Source: Caenorhabditis elegans (taxonomy: Eukaryota; Nematoda; Chromadorea; Rhabditida; Rhabditidae). Taken from it: a DNA stretch of 64,000 nt. A model generated the notes under the pieces. That model was given only the letters and a program-made list of their open reading frames with translations. It did not search any database and was not told the origin of the DNA. Position 1 is the first letter of the stretch, and each line of letters begins with the position of its first letter. Of this stretch, positions 24,340 to 35,300 are shown piece by piece. A program made the position numbers and the translations under genes. The DNA is taken from contig NC_003280.10 in assembly GCF_000002985.6 (NCBI RefSeq), positions 7,250,501-7,314,500 on the forward strand. The letters are read 5' to 3'.

Positions 24340-26186
24340 AACATTTCAAGAATTTTGACGAAAAGTGATTTTTTCACATTATTTATTGAACTATTTATTA
24401 CTCCCTAATCTCCACAATCTGCAACGAGTACAACTGTTTCAACGATCTCGGAACTCAATATCTTCCAATCTCAACTAAATTCGATGCTTCTTTGATCTCA
24501 TTGTCAGCTATTCATTAAATTTATTATTTTAACAATGAATTTATCTTCAGCAGAACTGTCTTTACTGTATAGTTTTTGTTTTGAATAAATAATAAATAAC
24601 AAAAATTATAATTGTTTTCAGATGTCAAGAAATGACATTTGACAATGGTTTTCTGCCTGTAGGATTTGGTATGAAACATGTTAATTCTTACTGTAAATAC
24701 TCGAGAAAGATGTTGATATTTAGAAAATATAATTGCTTTACTTTCAGATAAAAAAAATGAACTAGTGATAAAGCATCTACACTTTTAAATCCGGAACGGA
24801 AATTCCTTTCTATTCACCTACAACAGGTGAAATTAGTCTTGAAGGCAACCTGCGCCTACTTTGTTGCAGAGAAAATTATCACTTATGAATAATTGAACCG
24901 GGTTCAAATTTTCAACTGTAAATTAGCAAAATTGTGTGCCAATCATAGCACAATCATCGTATGTGGTACGAATTAAACTTAATTCGTAGAGATTTTGCAG
25001 ATATCTCCGATTTATGTATATTCCGGGATCAAATTTTTCTTAGCATTTAATCTAACGTTCCCCCGCTTTTATTCGATTGGCTCATCCGCTTACGTACTTA
25101 GATCCGGAGTTTCCCACGATTTTTATAAGTTGTATATCTTGACATGAATGAAATTTTAGTCATAGATATGTTTTATAAAATATTCATCATCAAACAATGG
25201 ATAACACATCAACTATTGCTGCACTCATTTTCAGGATAACATCATGTAGTCTAGGATGTTGAGGATAAACAAAGTGCAATCAAAACGATTGAAGATTTGG
25301 TCAAAAATGGAACTTTGACCATGCGTTTTTTCTTTTGTGCAAGAAAAAGTGACATAATGGAATTATGGCTCTATTTATTCACATTGATAATTGTTGTTTT
25401 GGCTTTAAAAATACACATTATATTACGACACCCAAGATCTGTAAGTAATATCTAAATGCTAGGTTAACAAAAATTACAGCTCAATTTTGACTCAAAAAAC
25501 TGGCAGACAGCGGTGGTATAAAATAAATGGTTTGCTTGCAATAATTATCGTCAGTGAACTCAAATTTGAAAGAAGACTGTTCAAGAATTTTGTGAAAGAT
25601 CAAAATTTTGAAAAAAAAGTGGTTAGAGAAAATAAGGAATAAGAATTTAATTTTTGGTGAGAACACTGCCTGGCTATATTTGGCAACATTTTGGCTTTCA
25701 AATAAGTTGTCATGCTGCTGCCAGCCAATTGGCAACCCTTGCTGATTATGAGTTTATCTCATTTCGAGAGTTTCCTATTTTAACAGAGTTATAGGATTTG
25801 TTCCGTCAATTTCCAATTCCAAGTAACACCTGAACTATTTTCTAATAAATCTGAAGTTAATCCAACTCTTGTTTGTTGGCATTACTGATAAAACATTATC
25901 AACCATTAAAAGAGCATTTCCTGTTTTCGATATTTTATTGAATTTCCTTCCAGGTAAAGTTTATATTTCTTTGAAACATTAAACATATATACTTGTCAAA
26001 TAATTTATTGAGATCATATCAGAAAAAGCAACCAGTTTCGTAAATTATCATATGCAGTGATGAAGTTGAAGTGTTGGTAGATCAATTGTTTGGCTGAGAC
26101 TCATAGAAGACGTGATTATCAATGAAGTTGATTGATGCGAATATGGTATAGTTAAGGGTTGAGAATAAAAAATTCAGAATCAGATT

Positions 26187-26288
26187 TCAGTCAAATTTTC
26201 TGACGATGGGACACTGGAGACGGGAAGCACGACGAAGCTCATAGGAGCCGGTGACTTCAAAGGATGCATGAATTGGCATGTGAATCAT
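26187..26288 (-). CDS. Micro-gene D, MIHMPIH family protein (33 residues)
   Basis: An intronless ORF starts MIHMPIHASFEVTGSYELRR and ends PIVRKFD. It is closely related to A and E. It is divergent with E, with 857 bp between the two ATGs. Confidence 0.72.
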   Translation of the reverse strand: MIHMPIHASFEVTGSYELRRASRLQCPIVRKFD

Positions 26289-26346
26289 GTTGGCTGATGA
26301 TAGCAATTGAAACGAATTCAATGTTTTTTCAATTGAATTTGTCGTC

Positions 26347-26373
26347 TTTTATAGTTTTCCAGAGACCCCGCCC
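26347..26373 (-). promoter_or_regulatory. Promoter of micro-gene D: GGGCGGGGTC and TATAAAA
   Basis: On the minus strand TATAAAA lies at 26347-26353, 65 bp before the ATG. A one-base variant of the shared box, GGGCGGGGTC, lies 10 bases further upstream (26364-26373). No CGTGGGAA is seen on this side. Confidence 0.6.
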
Positions 26374-27006
26374 TCTTCTGACCACCATGAGCCGAATTCC
26401 GTGGCGTTATCAGGTCTTAACACTCATATATCAATGAAGTTGTTCGTTTCATCATGCATTGTAAACGGGCTTCTCCGAAAAGTAAGTTGCAATTTCGGAA
26501 AGGAGAAAGAACATTTAATGCTGGAAAAGTACATTTTCATCATTCGGTGCAGCAGACAGAACAAATTTCAAACACTTCCAGATCCACGAAAATAAAGATT
26601 GAAAGGTCGGATAAGGCTTCACCAAACAACACTCTTAACGTCAAGCCGGCACAAAAACACATAAAACTATTTTCTGATTTTTCTGACTCTCAAAGATCTG
26701 TTTGTGAAATTAATGAAAAATAGGCTAAAGTTGCTAAGCTTTTTCAATAAATATCCAAGTGACCAGAACACCAGGAAATAAATAAATATCACGTCACAAA
26801 AACAATCATATTCTAATCATAATACTGTCAGTAGAATATCACTGATCACTGATAGCCAATTAAATTGTCACTTTTTCGTTTAACATTGAATTTGTATTTT
26901 TCGAGCTTTTCACTGTCTTATCAGTGTCACCGAAATATTTCGAAAAACATCATATAATTGTCCATTGCACAGTCATACTCGTCAGAAAACCATCACATTT
27001 TGAGTA

Positions 27007-27094
27007 CCGTGGGAAAAAGGCGGAGATAGTGGAGTGTAAACACGGCCACCAACAAAAAGAGGCGGAGCCAGGGAAATAGGCGTTGAGTATATAA
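27007..27094 (+). promoter_or_regulatory. Promoter of micro-gene E: CSL-type site, two GGCGGAG boxes, TATATAA
   Basis: CCGTGGGAAAA at 27007-27017 (CGTGGGAA at 27008-27015) runs directly into GGCGGAGATA. A second GGCGGAGCC lies at 27061-27069 and TATATAA at 27088-27094, 58 bp before the ATG counted from the box start. Confidence 0.75.
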
Positions 27095-27145
27095 TCGGAA
27101 AGATTGGAGTAGAACGAGAAGACACTCTCTGTCACTAATTTCAAA

Positions 27146-27256
27146 ATGATTCACATGCCAATTCATGCATCCTCAAGCCTTGAGCTTCATGCCTCCACCA
27201 CATCCAGAAGACTTCGACGTCTTCAGAATCTAACGATTGTGCGCAAATTTGACTGA
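27146..27256 (+). CDS. Micro-gene E, MIHMPIH family protein (36 residues)
   Basis: An intronless ORF starts MIHMPIHASSSLELHASTTS, continues RRLRRLQN and ends TIVRKFD. It is the closest relative of F: both share SSLELH, STT, RRLRR and IVR-x-FD. Codons differ at synonymous positions (CAC/CAT, TTC/TTT) while residues are kept, which argues for selection on the protein. Confidence 0.77.
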   Translation: MIHMPIHASSSLELHASTTSRRLRRLQNLTIVRKFD

Positions 27257-29951
27257 TTCCATTGTGCAGTCAAATTCTCAAGTTCTGAATATTTTGTACA
27301 TTCACTCTGTAAAAATTTATTCACTTGCCACAACTCGGATTCTACCTCAATTACTATTATGGGTTCAACACTTTAATAGCCGATCTCAATCTTCAATTGA
27401 ACATTTCATGCTTTATACAACACCATAAATGATCTTTAATTAATTTATTTGTATTTTTATTTCTTTAATATTTATTTATTTGAGTGCAAGTTAGCACTGG
27501 AAATAAACAGTTCAACCTAAATGTGTTCTTTGCAAAAGGAAAGAAAAAGTACCACGTGCCTTGACTACTACGTAACATGTCCTTCTTGATAGTGAAAAGA
27601 AAAAGACGTAAAATCAAAGGTCTTCACTTGAAAATGAAGAAGAAGAAACACTTGTTTATTTATTGTTGTCCTTTTCCGCTTTTTACGCACTCTCGCCGTT
27701 TCCTCAGACCTCGTTTTCTCGTAGAAGGTCAAAAATGAATCTAGTCAACAGTTCAATGATAACCTCCTATGATTAAAAAAGCTTGTTTGATCAGACGAGC
27801 AATCACTACAAATTTCAAATCATCTCTTGGACATTGTCAATGAAATGAACACTTTTCACATTGGAAACCGAGAGGAAAATGTGTACGCGATGGTTCTTTG
27901 AGTTTCGCGAGTGAAGTACATCAAGACTGACATGATTATCTATTTTTGGAATTTTTACGAAAAAAATCATATATGGCAGGGGATATCCGGATGAATAAGA
28001 CGCTGAAACTCGTAGTTTTCGTACTAGGTCATAATTTCTTTATGACCTCGATGTAAAATAGGATTGTTGGATTTCGAGGGAAAAAACAAAATATTACTCA
28101 TCGGAGGTGACAAATTTATTTGAAATTGGAATAAAGTATAGAAGATAATCTATTATATGCCAGGTTTTGGTATGTTTGTAGCCTTAAAAGATTTAAAACC
28201 AAAACCAATCTACACCAAGAGCCACTTTGAATCATAAATTTAATGACCGCATACTACCAAAAAATGAACCACATCCTCGAGTTTTCCTACAAAAAAACCA
28301 TCGAAGAATTCGATTTTGGTATAGTTCTTAGTGTGGTTTTATCTCGGTTTATTTTGAAGATTTCAACAAAATATCAACTTTTAAGGGGGTTTCAATCTAC
28401 CTGTCATAAGAGCATATTTTCTGGAGCTTGTTTCTCTGTTTTCATATCTGTAGTCAATCCAAACCAGATTTCTATTTTGAATTCCTCGTTTTTACCTTTT
28501 TTTGCAATAAAACTATGATTCCAACTAACACCTATCACTTATCGAAAACGATTTATACAATGCTAAAGTTTTTTATTGAAACGTGTTGCACATTGTTATG
28601 ATATCATGCATGGTTGTTGAGCTACACACGCCGAAGAGCCATGAAATTCGTTTTCCGGTAAAGTATAGGCCAATCTTCGAAGATGTAAATAGTTTTGTTT
28701 TAAACCTTGTACCGGTATTGCAAAGGCGTGCAAAAAGAGCTGAAAAATTCTGACAGGAGATGCTCATGTTTTGGAGGAGCACGTCATGTTGAAATAGATA
28801 TTTGCATTTTTGAAGTGGCATCATTATTGGTCAGAAGTTAAACAATTATCCTTTGTAATAATTTGAAACATTTTTCTCGGTTCACTAGTCGTTTGATTTT
28901 TTGTTCATTCTCCGTGGGCACGGCACGTTTAGACCAGCCTACGCATAATTATGATACCTCAGAATTCGAAATTATCTTCTAGAAGCGTACTTTAACATAG
29001 AACGGAAGCTTCACTATAGCTTTTGATTTTGTGAGCTCTTGAGTCAAAACGACTAGCATAATTTACAGGAAAAGCACGGAGTAGTAGTATCAAATATGGA
29101 ACATGTGTTTTTAATCTTGTTTTCTGGATAAGGATTGGTAGCATTTGGCTACGAAAGGATAAGCTGCCGAAATGGCTCAACACAGGGAATATTTTGAACT
29201 TGAAGGTTTGGATCCAAAACTGGAATGGTTAAACTCCGTTGGGTTAGTATCTGAACTCTATATTTGTATTGCTCCTATGCTTTTACTTTGACAGCTAAGA
29301 TCTTGGATTTTTTCTGTTCAAAAAATATTTGTAATACGATATTTGTTCATATTGAAGAAATATAAGATACGGTTTATATCTCCACTACAAGACCACCAGG
29401 AAATCTTTTCTGGTCACATGAGACCCTAGATTTCATGATTTCTCATAGATCTTCTGCAAGAAATTCAGACTTTGTCCCTCTCCATATCTTTTTTGGACTT
29501 CTGGGTATTCATTCATTCAGAAACCACATTCAGAGAAGGATCACCCGATTCACATGAAATGACTGCGGTCTGATGCAATTTTCGACCATTTTGATGCTAG
29601 GTTCATGTGCACGCTCACCGTACATTTACAATCTTCTTCTTTAGAAATTTTTTGCTTTCAAAGAACAATCAAACAGTTGATGTATAGATAATAATTATTT
29701 ATTATTTGTACTCTTTTTGAAAAAAAAAATATGTAAATAAATTAAAAGAACATGATATCAAATTGAAGAGATAAAGCACCATTAGAATTGGCCAGTAAAG
29801 CAAGAAACGTCCTTGTGTGTTGAGATCATTGAGCATTTTGTTGGACCCGGATGGTTGAATTGAAATCAGAATCGTGGCAAGAGACCCATTGAGAATAAGA
29901 GTAAAGTGAATGTACAAATATATTCAAATGGTGATTGACTGAACAAGGGAA

Positions 29952-30065
29952 TCAGTCAAAGTTGCGCACGATTGAAAAGTTCTGGATTCGTCGTAGTCGA
30001 CGGATGGTAGTGGTGGATTGATGGAGCTCAAGGCTCGATGTGTAGTGAATTGGCATGTGAATCAT
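29952..30065 (-). CDS. Micro-gene F, MIHMPIH family protein (37 residues)
   Basis: An intronless ORF starts MIHMPIHYTSSLELHQSTTT, continues RRLRRIQN and ends SIVRNFD. The frame is open upstream to 30140, but that part lies across the TATA box, so the start at 30065 is preferred. Confidence 0.77.
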   Translation of the reverse strand: MIHMPIHYTSSLELHQSTTTIRRLRRIQNFSIVRNFD

Positions 30066-30120
30066 TTTTTTGAATGTGAGAAAAGAGTGAATGTCTTCCC
30101 TTTCTCCACGTTCTTCTCTC

Positions 30121-30247
30121 TTATATACTCGCACGCCCATTTTCTAGACTCCGCCTCTTTCCGTGGCTGTCGTTGAAGTTGGTTGTGGTCAAGCTATGAT
30201 CACATCATCACGCCGTGTTTCATTTGACTCCGCCTATTTTCCCACGG
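30121..30247 (-). promoter_or_regulatory. Promoter of micro-gene F: CSL-type site, two GGCGGAGTC boxes, TATATAA
   Basis: On the minus strand CCGTGGGAA (30239-30247) is followed by TAGGCGGAGTC. A second GGCGGAGTC lies at 30147-30155, and TATATAA at 30121-30127, 62 bp before the ATG. Confidence 0.75.
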
Positions 30248-32139
30248 TGGTTAGAATGAGAGAATGAGGAGAGAGAGACTGGTATGATTCAGTAAGGTGA
30301 TGACAGTTTCTACGAGAAACTCCCTTTGTGACACCGATAACAAATTTCGATAGAGGGCAAATAAATTGGCACACAAAAACGTGTGCAAAACTACAATAAG
30401 TTACGAAACAGACCTGTAAGTTTCGAAAAACGCCGGAAACAATTTGATTCCTACACTACTTTAAAAGTCGTAGTTTCACAAAAGCAATGACGTGAGCCAG
30501 AATTGTCATCAAATGAACAATTCGTTGTGAAACTGTAGGATATTGAATAAAAGGATTTTTCTGAACAATATCTAAAAATACAGTATTTCCCCTATATATA
30601 GGTTCGGTTTACGGCTTTTGTTTTCTAGGGATTTAGGTTTTTTGTCCAAGTTTGGCTCAAAAAAAATAATTATTTCAGAAACTGGCAAACTTGGCAAGTT
30701 TTATCCAACAAAAATTGTTTTAAACCCGGGTAAGATATTGGCAAGAGTTGAAAAATTTCTGGAGCAATTATGTTTTTGTGCAAAACTTAGATTGCAATTA
30801 TAACTTTTGAAAATTTTTATAATCCTCTGAGCACGGACTTCTTTTTAGATTCGAAAGTTTAGCGAAGGTAAAATTAGCTGCTTTCTATGGTTTTTGGAAG
30901 CTTCTAACACTTTTTGAACTTCCTTTTCCTTCTCTGTCCGTGTAAGTACGTTACATCAGATCCACAGAATTTGAAAAAAACAAAACAAAATTAAGGAAAT
31001 AGTGCATATCTCAGCAGATTACGAGCCAGACATTCCCTGTCTCATAACATCATTGATGCACTCATTGAAATAGACTATGAACATTCAATAGAATTTAAAT
31101 ATTGAAAAGCGGTTCTTTGTTTTATATCCAAAATGTGAGTAAGCCATTTGGGAACTCCCGAACTCATTTCTTTTCAATCAAAAAGTGATGTAAGACTGAC
31201 TTCCAAACTCTTCTCTACTGATTGTTTTTCTTTTTTCTTCTATTTCGGCCCACCCGGTCAGTTACACAACTGAGTCAACAAAGACGTAGGAGGAGAAGGG
31301 AACCAATTTTCAAAGTTTCAGGAAGAAGGTTTGCAACTCGGTGTGTGTAAAGGTGGGCGCATGGGAAAATTAGGTCACAGCTGAGGCGGATTGCCATGTG
31401 ACATTGTCTTGCAAAAAATAGAAGTAAGAATTGTGCAGGGAACTCATGACTAACGAGAAGCATAATGTTCTGATAGGTTTTGCAAAAGTAATTAGGCTTA
31501 GAAAAAACTAATTGAATTTTTGATTGACTATGAGTTAGATATATTTTTAGATTCTATTTGGGTGATTTGAGCTTGATAGGCAAAAACTCGAGTAATGTGC
31601 ATGATATGGGTATATGATTATAGTATAGGCTATATTATTAAAAAACCAAATGAGCTTGAGGGGCAATACTGAAAAAATGTGGTCCCTATTGCCGAGTATT
31701 TTTAGTTTATTGTCGTTTCACAAAAACAATCGACAAAACTAGCCATCAGTTGACATTTTCAACGTTCCATTAAAAAATGCGTGCTAATTAAATTGTAATT
31801 CATAGGAAAGATTTCATTCAAAATTTTAAAATCTTTCAATCTTCTTATCGCGTTTAAATTCTGTTCCTCATTCCAGCTATTCTTAGACACAATCACATTT
31901 CTTTTTGCAAAGCTATTTTTCATTAAAAACTTTCATTCGGAAGAGAACACCTGTTTCTATTTCCTCCTACATGTTTTATCACCGGAAATCTGAGTGGGCA
32001 TTGGTCAGCTTCAGTCAACAACAACATAAACAAAATAAGATTTATTATTAATCATTTTTAAAGATGAAATGAGATCATAATGTTCATTCATCCACCCGTT
32101 TTGGTAGTCTTTGTGCACATCCAGATCAACATTTAGAAA

Positions 32140-32232
32140 TTAGCTTTTCTGGTTCAGGCTTCTACGGCGACGACGGCGACGGAAGGCAGAAATGTCGGGA
32201 TTTTCCATTTGCCAAAGAATTATATGAAGCAT
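32140..32232 (-). CDS. Micro-gene G, divergent arginine-rich member (30 residues)
   Basis: A 30-codon ORF starts MLHIILWQMENPDISAFRRR, carries seven consecutive Arg, and ends SLNQKS without the K-F-D end. Assignment to the family rests on M-x-H-I, the basic centre and the promoter layout. This is the weakest member. Confidence 0.5.
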   Translation of the reverse strand: MLHIILWQMENPDISAFRRRRRRRSLNQKS

Positions 32233-32303
32233 GTTGAAATATTCGAAGATAGTATACAGTGACTGATGTCGTGAGAATGTAACAAAAACTTCACTTTTCC
32301 TTC

Positions 32304-32353
32304 TTTTATATTGGTCTTTTAATTTCTAACATTAAACAGTCTAGACTCCGCCC
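32304..32353 (-). promoter_or_regulatory. Promoter of micro-gene G: TATAAAA and GGGCGGAGTC
   Basis: On the minus strand GGGCGGAGTC (32344-32353) lies 33 bases upstream of TATAAAA (32304-32310), which is 78 bp before the ATG. Spacing is wider than in the other members. Confidence 0.5.
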
Positions 32354-35300
32354 AATTCTTTAAGCAAAGGTTCGGTTACAAATCTAATGCTTCTGATCTT
32401 GGCATTCCAATCATTCGAACAGTTGACCACCGGAAATTTGTTGATTTTCAATTGTCAATGAAGCTTTTAGCTTACATTCTTTAGCGATCAGGCATGATGC
32501 AAAGTAGTTATTGAAAACCTTTCAGACTGATTTCAAACTAAAAGCGAATAGCGTTCCGAGCATCAGACTTCATCAGAAGATCTCAAAACATGTCAAAATG
32601 CCAATAGAGTGGAACATACTATAATCCTAATAGCTTGTGACTTTTCAACTTCAATCATAATCTTCCATAACTCATAATCTTCGGTACGAGCAAATCGAAA
32701 CGTTTCAGGAATTTGGTGTATTGGATTATGGCATAATAAACAAGATGACTGGATAAATCGGATGACACTGCATAAACACGAGACAAATGGCTCTGCTGGT
32801 GCTGATAATTCCAATCATAGAATCCTCATGTGACACTTATCCTTTTTATCTTTGCACCCTTTTTTGTGCTTGTTTATTTACTAACATCACACTCTTCTTC
32901 TTCGGGGTTAGTGTAATCTTTGCTTATTTGTTTTTGGAACTATTTAATGTTTGAGGAAGGAAATATTACGGGAGTAAATGTGGATGTTTGTCCAATAAAC
33001 ATTAGTCTTTCTGGTTGATAATTTTAGGGAAATCAACAGTTTGATTGAGGAACGTCGGGATCAAAGCCTTATTTAAGAATTTTTACGCTACCTGAGGAAG
33101 ATGTTTTTACCGAAATTAGTAAATTTTAAAGATTTCAGTTATCTCTAAAATACTTTTTAAAAATTAATGTCAAAAGTAACATTTCTGTAAAATGGAGGCA
33201 CGAAAATGCATGCATACGACCCAGGGCGGTCTCGTGCCTGCCTACCGCTCAGAGTCACTGAAGACCATCTTGAATGCTGAGATACTTTTGTTGAAACTGA
33301 ACCGTTCTTAAAGGATTAAAGGAGGAAGGGGAGGAGGGGGAATAATCTTATTAACTACAATCTCTAAACCTGGCTCAGGATAAGGATTTAAACTGACAAT
33401 CTGACAAATGACAGATAATATTAATCTGTTGACAATCTTTTTTTGGATATTATTGTCAGTGCATTTGCATGAATCATTTTCTTTCCTTTTTTTGTGTCTT
33501 CTTTTTCGTTCATTTTTTCATTTGAATATATGGGTTCCAATCGGAAAAAGAAACTCTGCAAGATCTTAGTGACCCTGATAGACTAATTCGGTTGTTTACT
33601 AGTTGGTTAGCATACTCAATTAAATATGCACTTACGAACGGTTAGTCTCAATTTTCCGATGAAATGATAATAATGGAGAATTGAAGAATGAGATACGCAG
33701 ATCGATTAGGAACACCCGGTTCGCTAACGGCAAGATATATTTTCTGCCGACGAGACAAGTGAATTTGATTTTTGTTGATAAGGTGGCCTGAGTGATTGAA
33801 AACTCAAATTTATTGTCTAACAACTAATTCGATATGAAAAGAAAGAGCGAAAGAAAGCGATTAATACAGTAGACTCAAAAGGTCTATCTCCACAATAAAT
33901 TAGACAAATATTCTTGGAACTTCCACAAGTGGAAAGATCCCTTTTTAGTCGATCTGCACATTTACTCAGTTTTCAAGGAACCCGGAAGAACTTTAAGAAA
34001 TTTTCACAAGCTTTAAGCTTATTCAGTTGGAGTAATTCGGCTGACCTTGCACAACAGTTAGGCAACACTTGGTATAGGCCGAGCCCAGTCTTAGCTCAAG
34101 TTTGATATAACAGCCTAAGCATAATCATAGTGTATTATTTTCAAAACCGACAGAAGTGACTCGTCTAAGTTGTTTCAAGAAAAATTGTGTCCGGCGACAC
34201 ATTTTGTATAAATATAAAATCCCCACTTTTTATGATTGAAGTAGGAATATGTGCACAACATTTTTTCTTATCAAAGAGCGCGCATTTAGATGAAATGCTC
34301 AGTTTCTATGAAATTCATATGATAGTAAGAGACTTAAACTGGAAGATTTATCATTTTCAAATTCTTTTCCAAAGATTTTTGTTTTCACACTTGTATTTAC
34401 GAACTTTAGAAGCCATGACGCGGTGTGGACCTGTGTGGAACTAGATGTTTCGATATCTGTGATCTGTGTGAGGATTCCATCATACATCACGTCTCCAGTG
34501 TTAGAATACTAGTTCCATGCGGGGCAATCTTTGTGCTCGACGCTTCTCACCTCGTCATGGTCTCCTGAGACAGTAGCACAGCACAGTTCAGCTCCCGGCT
34601 CTACGTATCTTTCCGTTCAACAGTCTCTAAGTTACGATGACTAATGTTTGTTGGCTCAATGATGTGCACCTTGCAAAACTGTGCACAAAATGGATACAAT
34701 GGGTGTTGCCGCGCGCGCACAAAATGTATTACACGAGGAGACGAAATTTCGGACGAAAATCGTATGAAGAGGGACCAACAGTTAATCAAAACCTTGATTT
34801 GATTGATAAAGTTATTAGACATGATAAACAAGATTACCATTTCATTTTTCGATTTCTTATCTCAAGGAACTAGATTATTTTCCAATCAGAAATCTGGTAA
34901 TCTATTGTGTTTATCATATCAAAGTTTAATCCAAATTGCTCTAATCTACTCCGGGACTATTCAAACATTATTGACACGTTGCCAAACGTCATGTTAGTTT
35001 CTATGAACTAAACAAAGATGTCCAGAATTTTTTTTTTCCGGTCAACTGAATATTTCCGTAGATATCAGTTGTCCAGAGGGTCAAAACATCAGACAGACCA
35101 CAGAGAACGTGCCACTCTTTTTGGCACGTCTGCTCAGTGAGCAGAAGAGTAAGAGAGCAGCGTAACAAAATTAGATAAATGAAATAAGTGTAGGTTCAGA
35201 CGGAAATGGAATTCTAAGAATATCTCAGAGACAGGGTGCCCTTCCGGTTCATAAATCAACGGGTAGGCGGTTGAATTCAAACTTTGGACAAGTGACTGAA

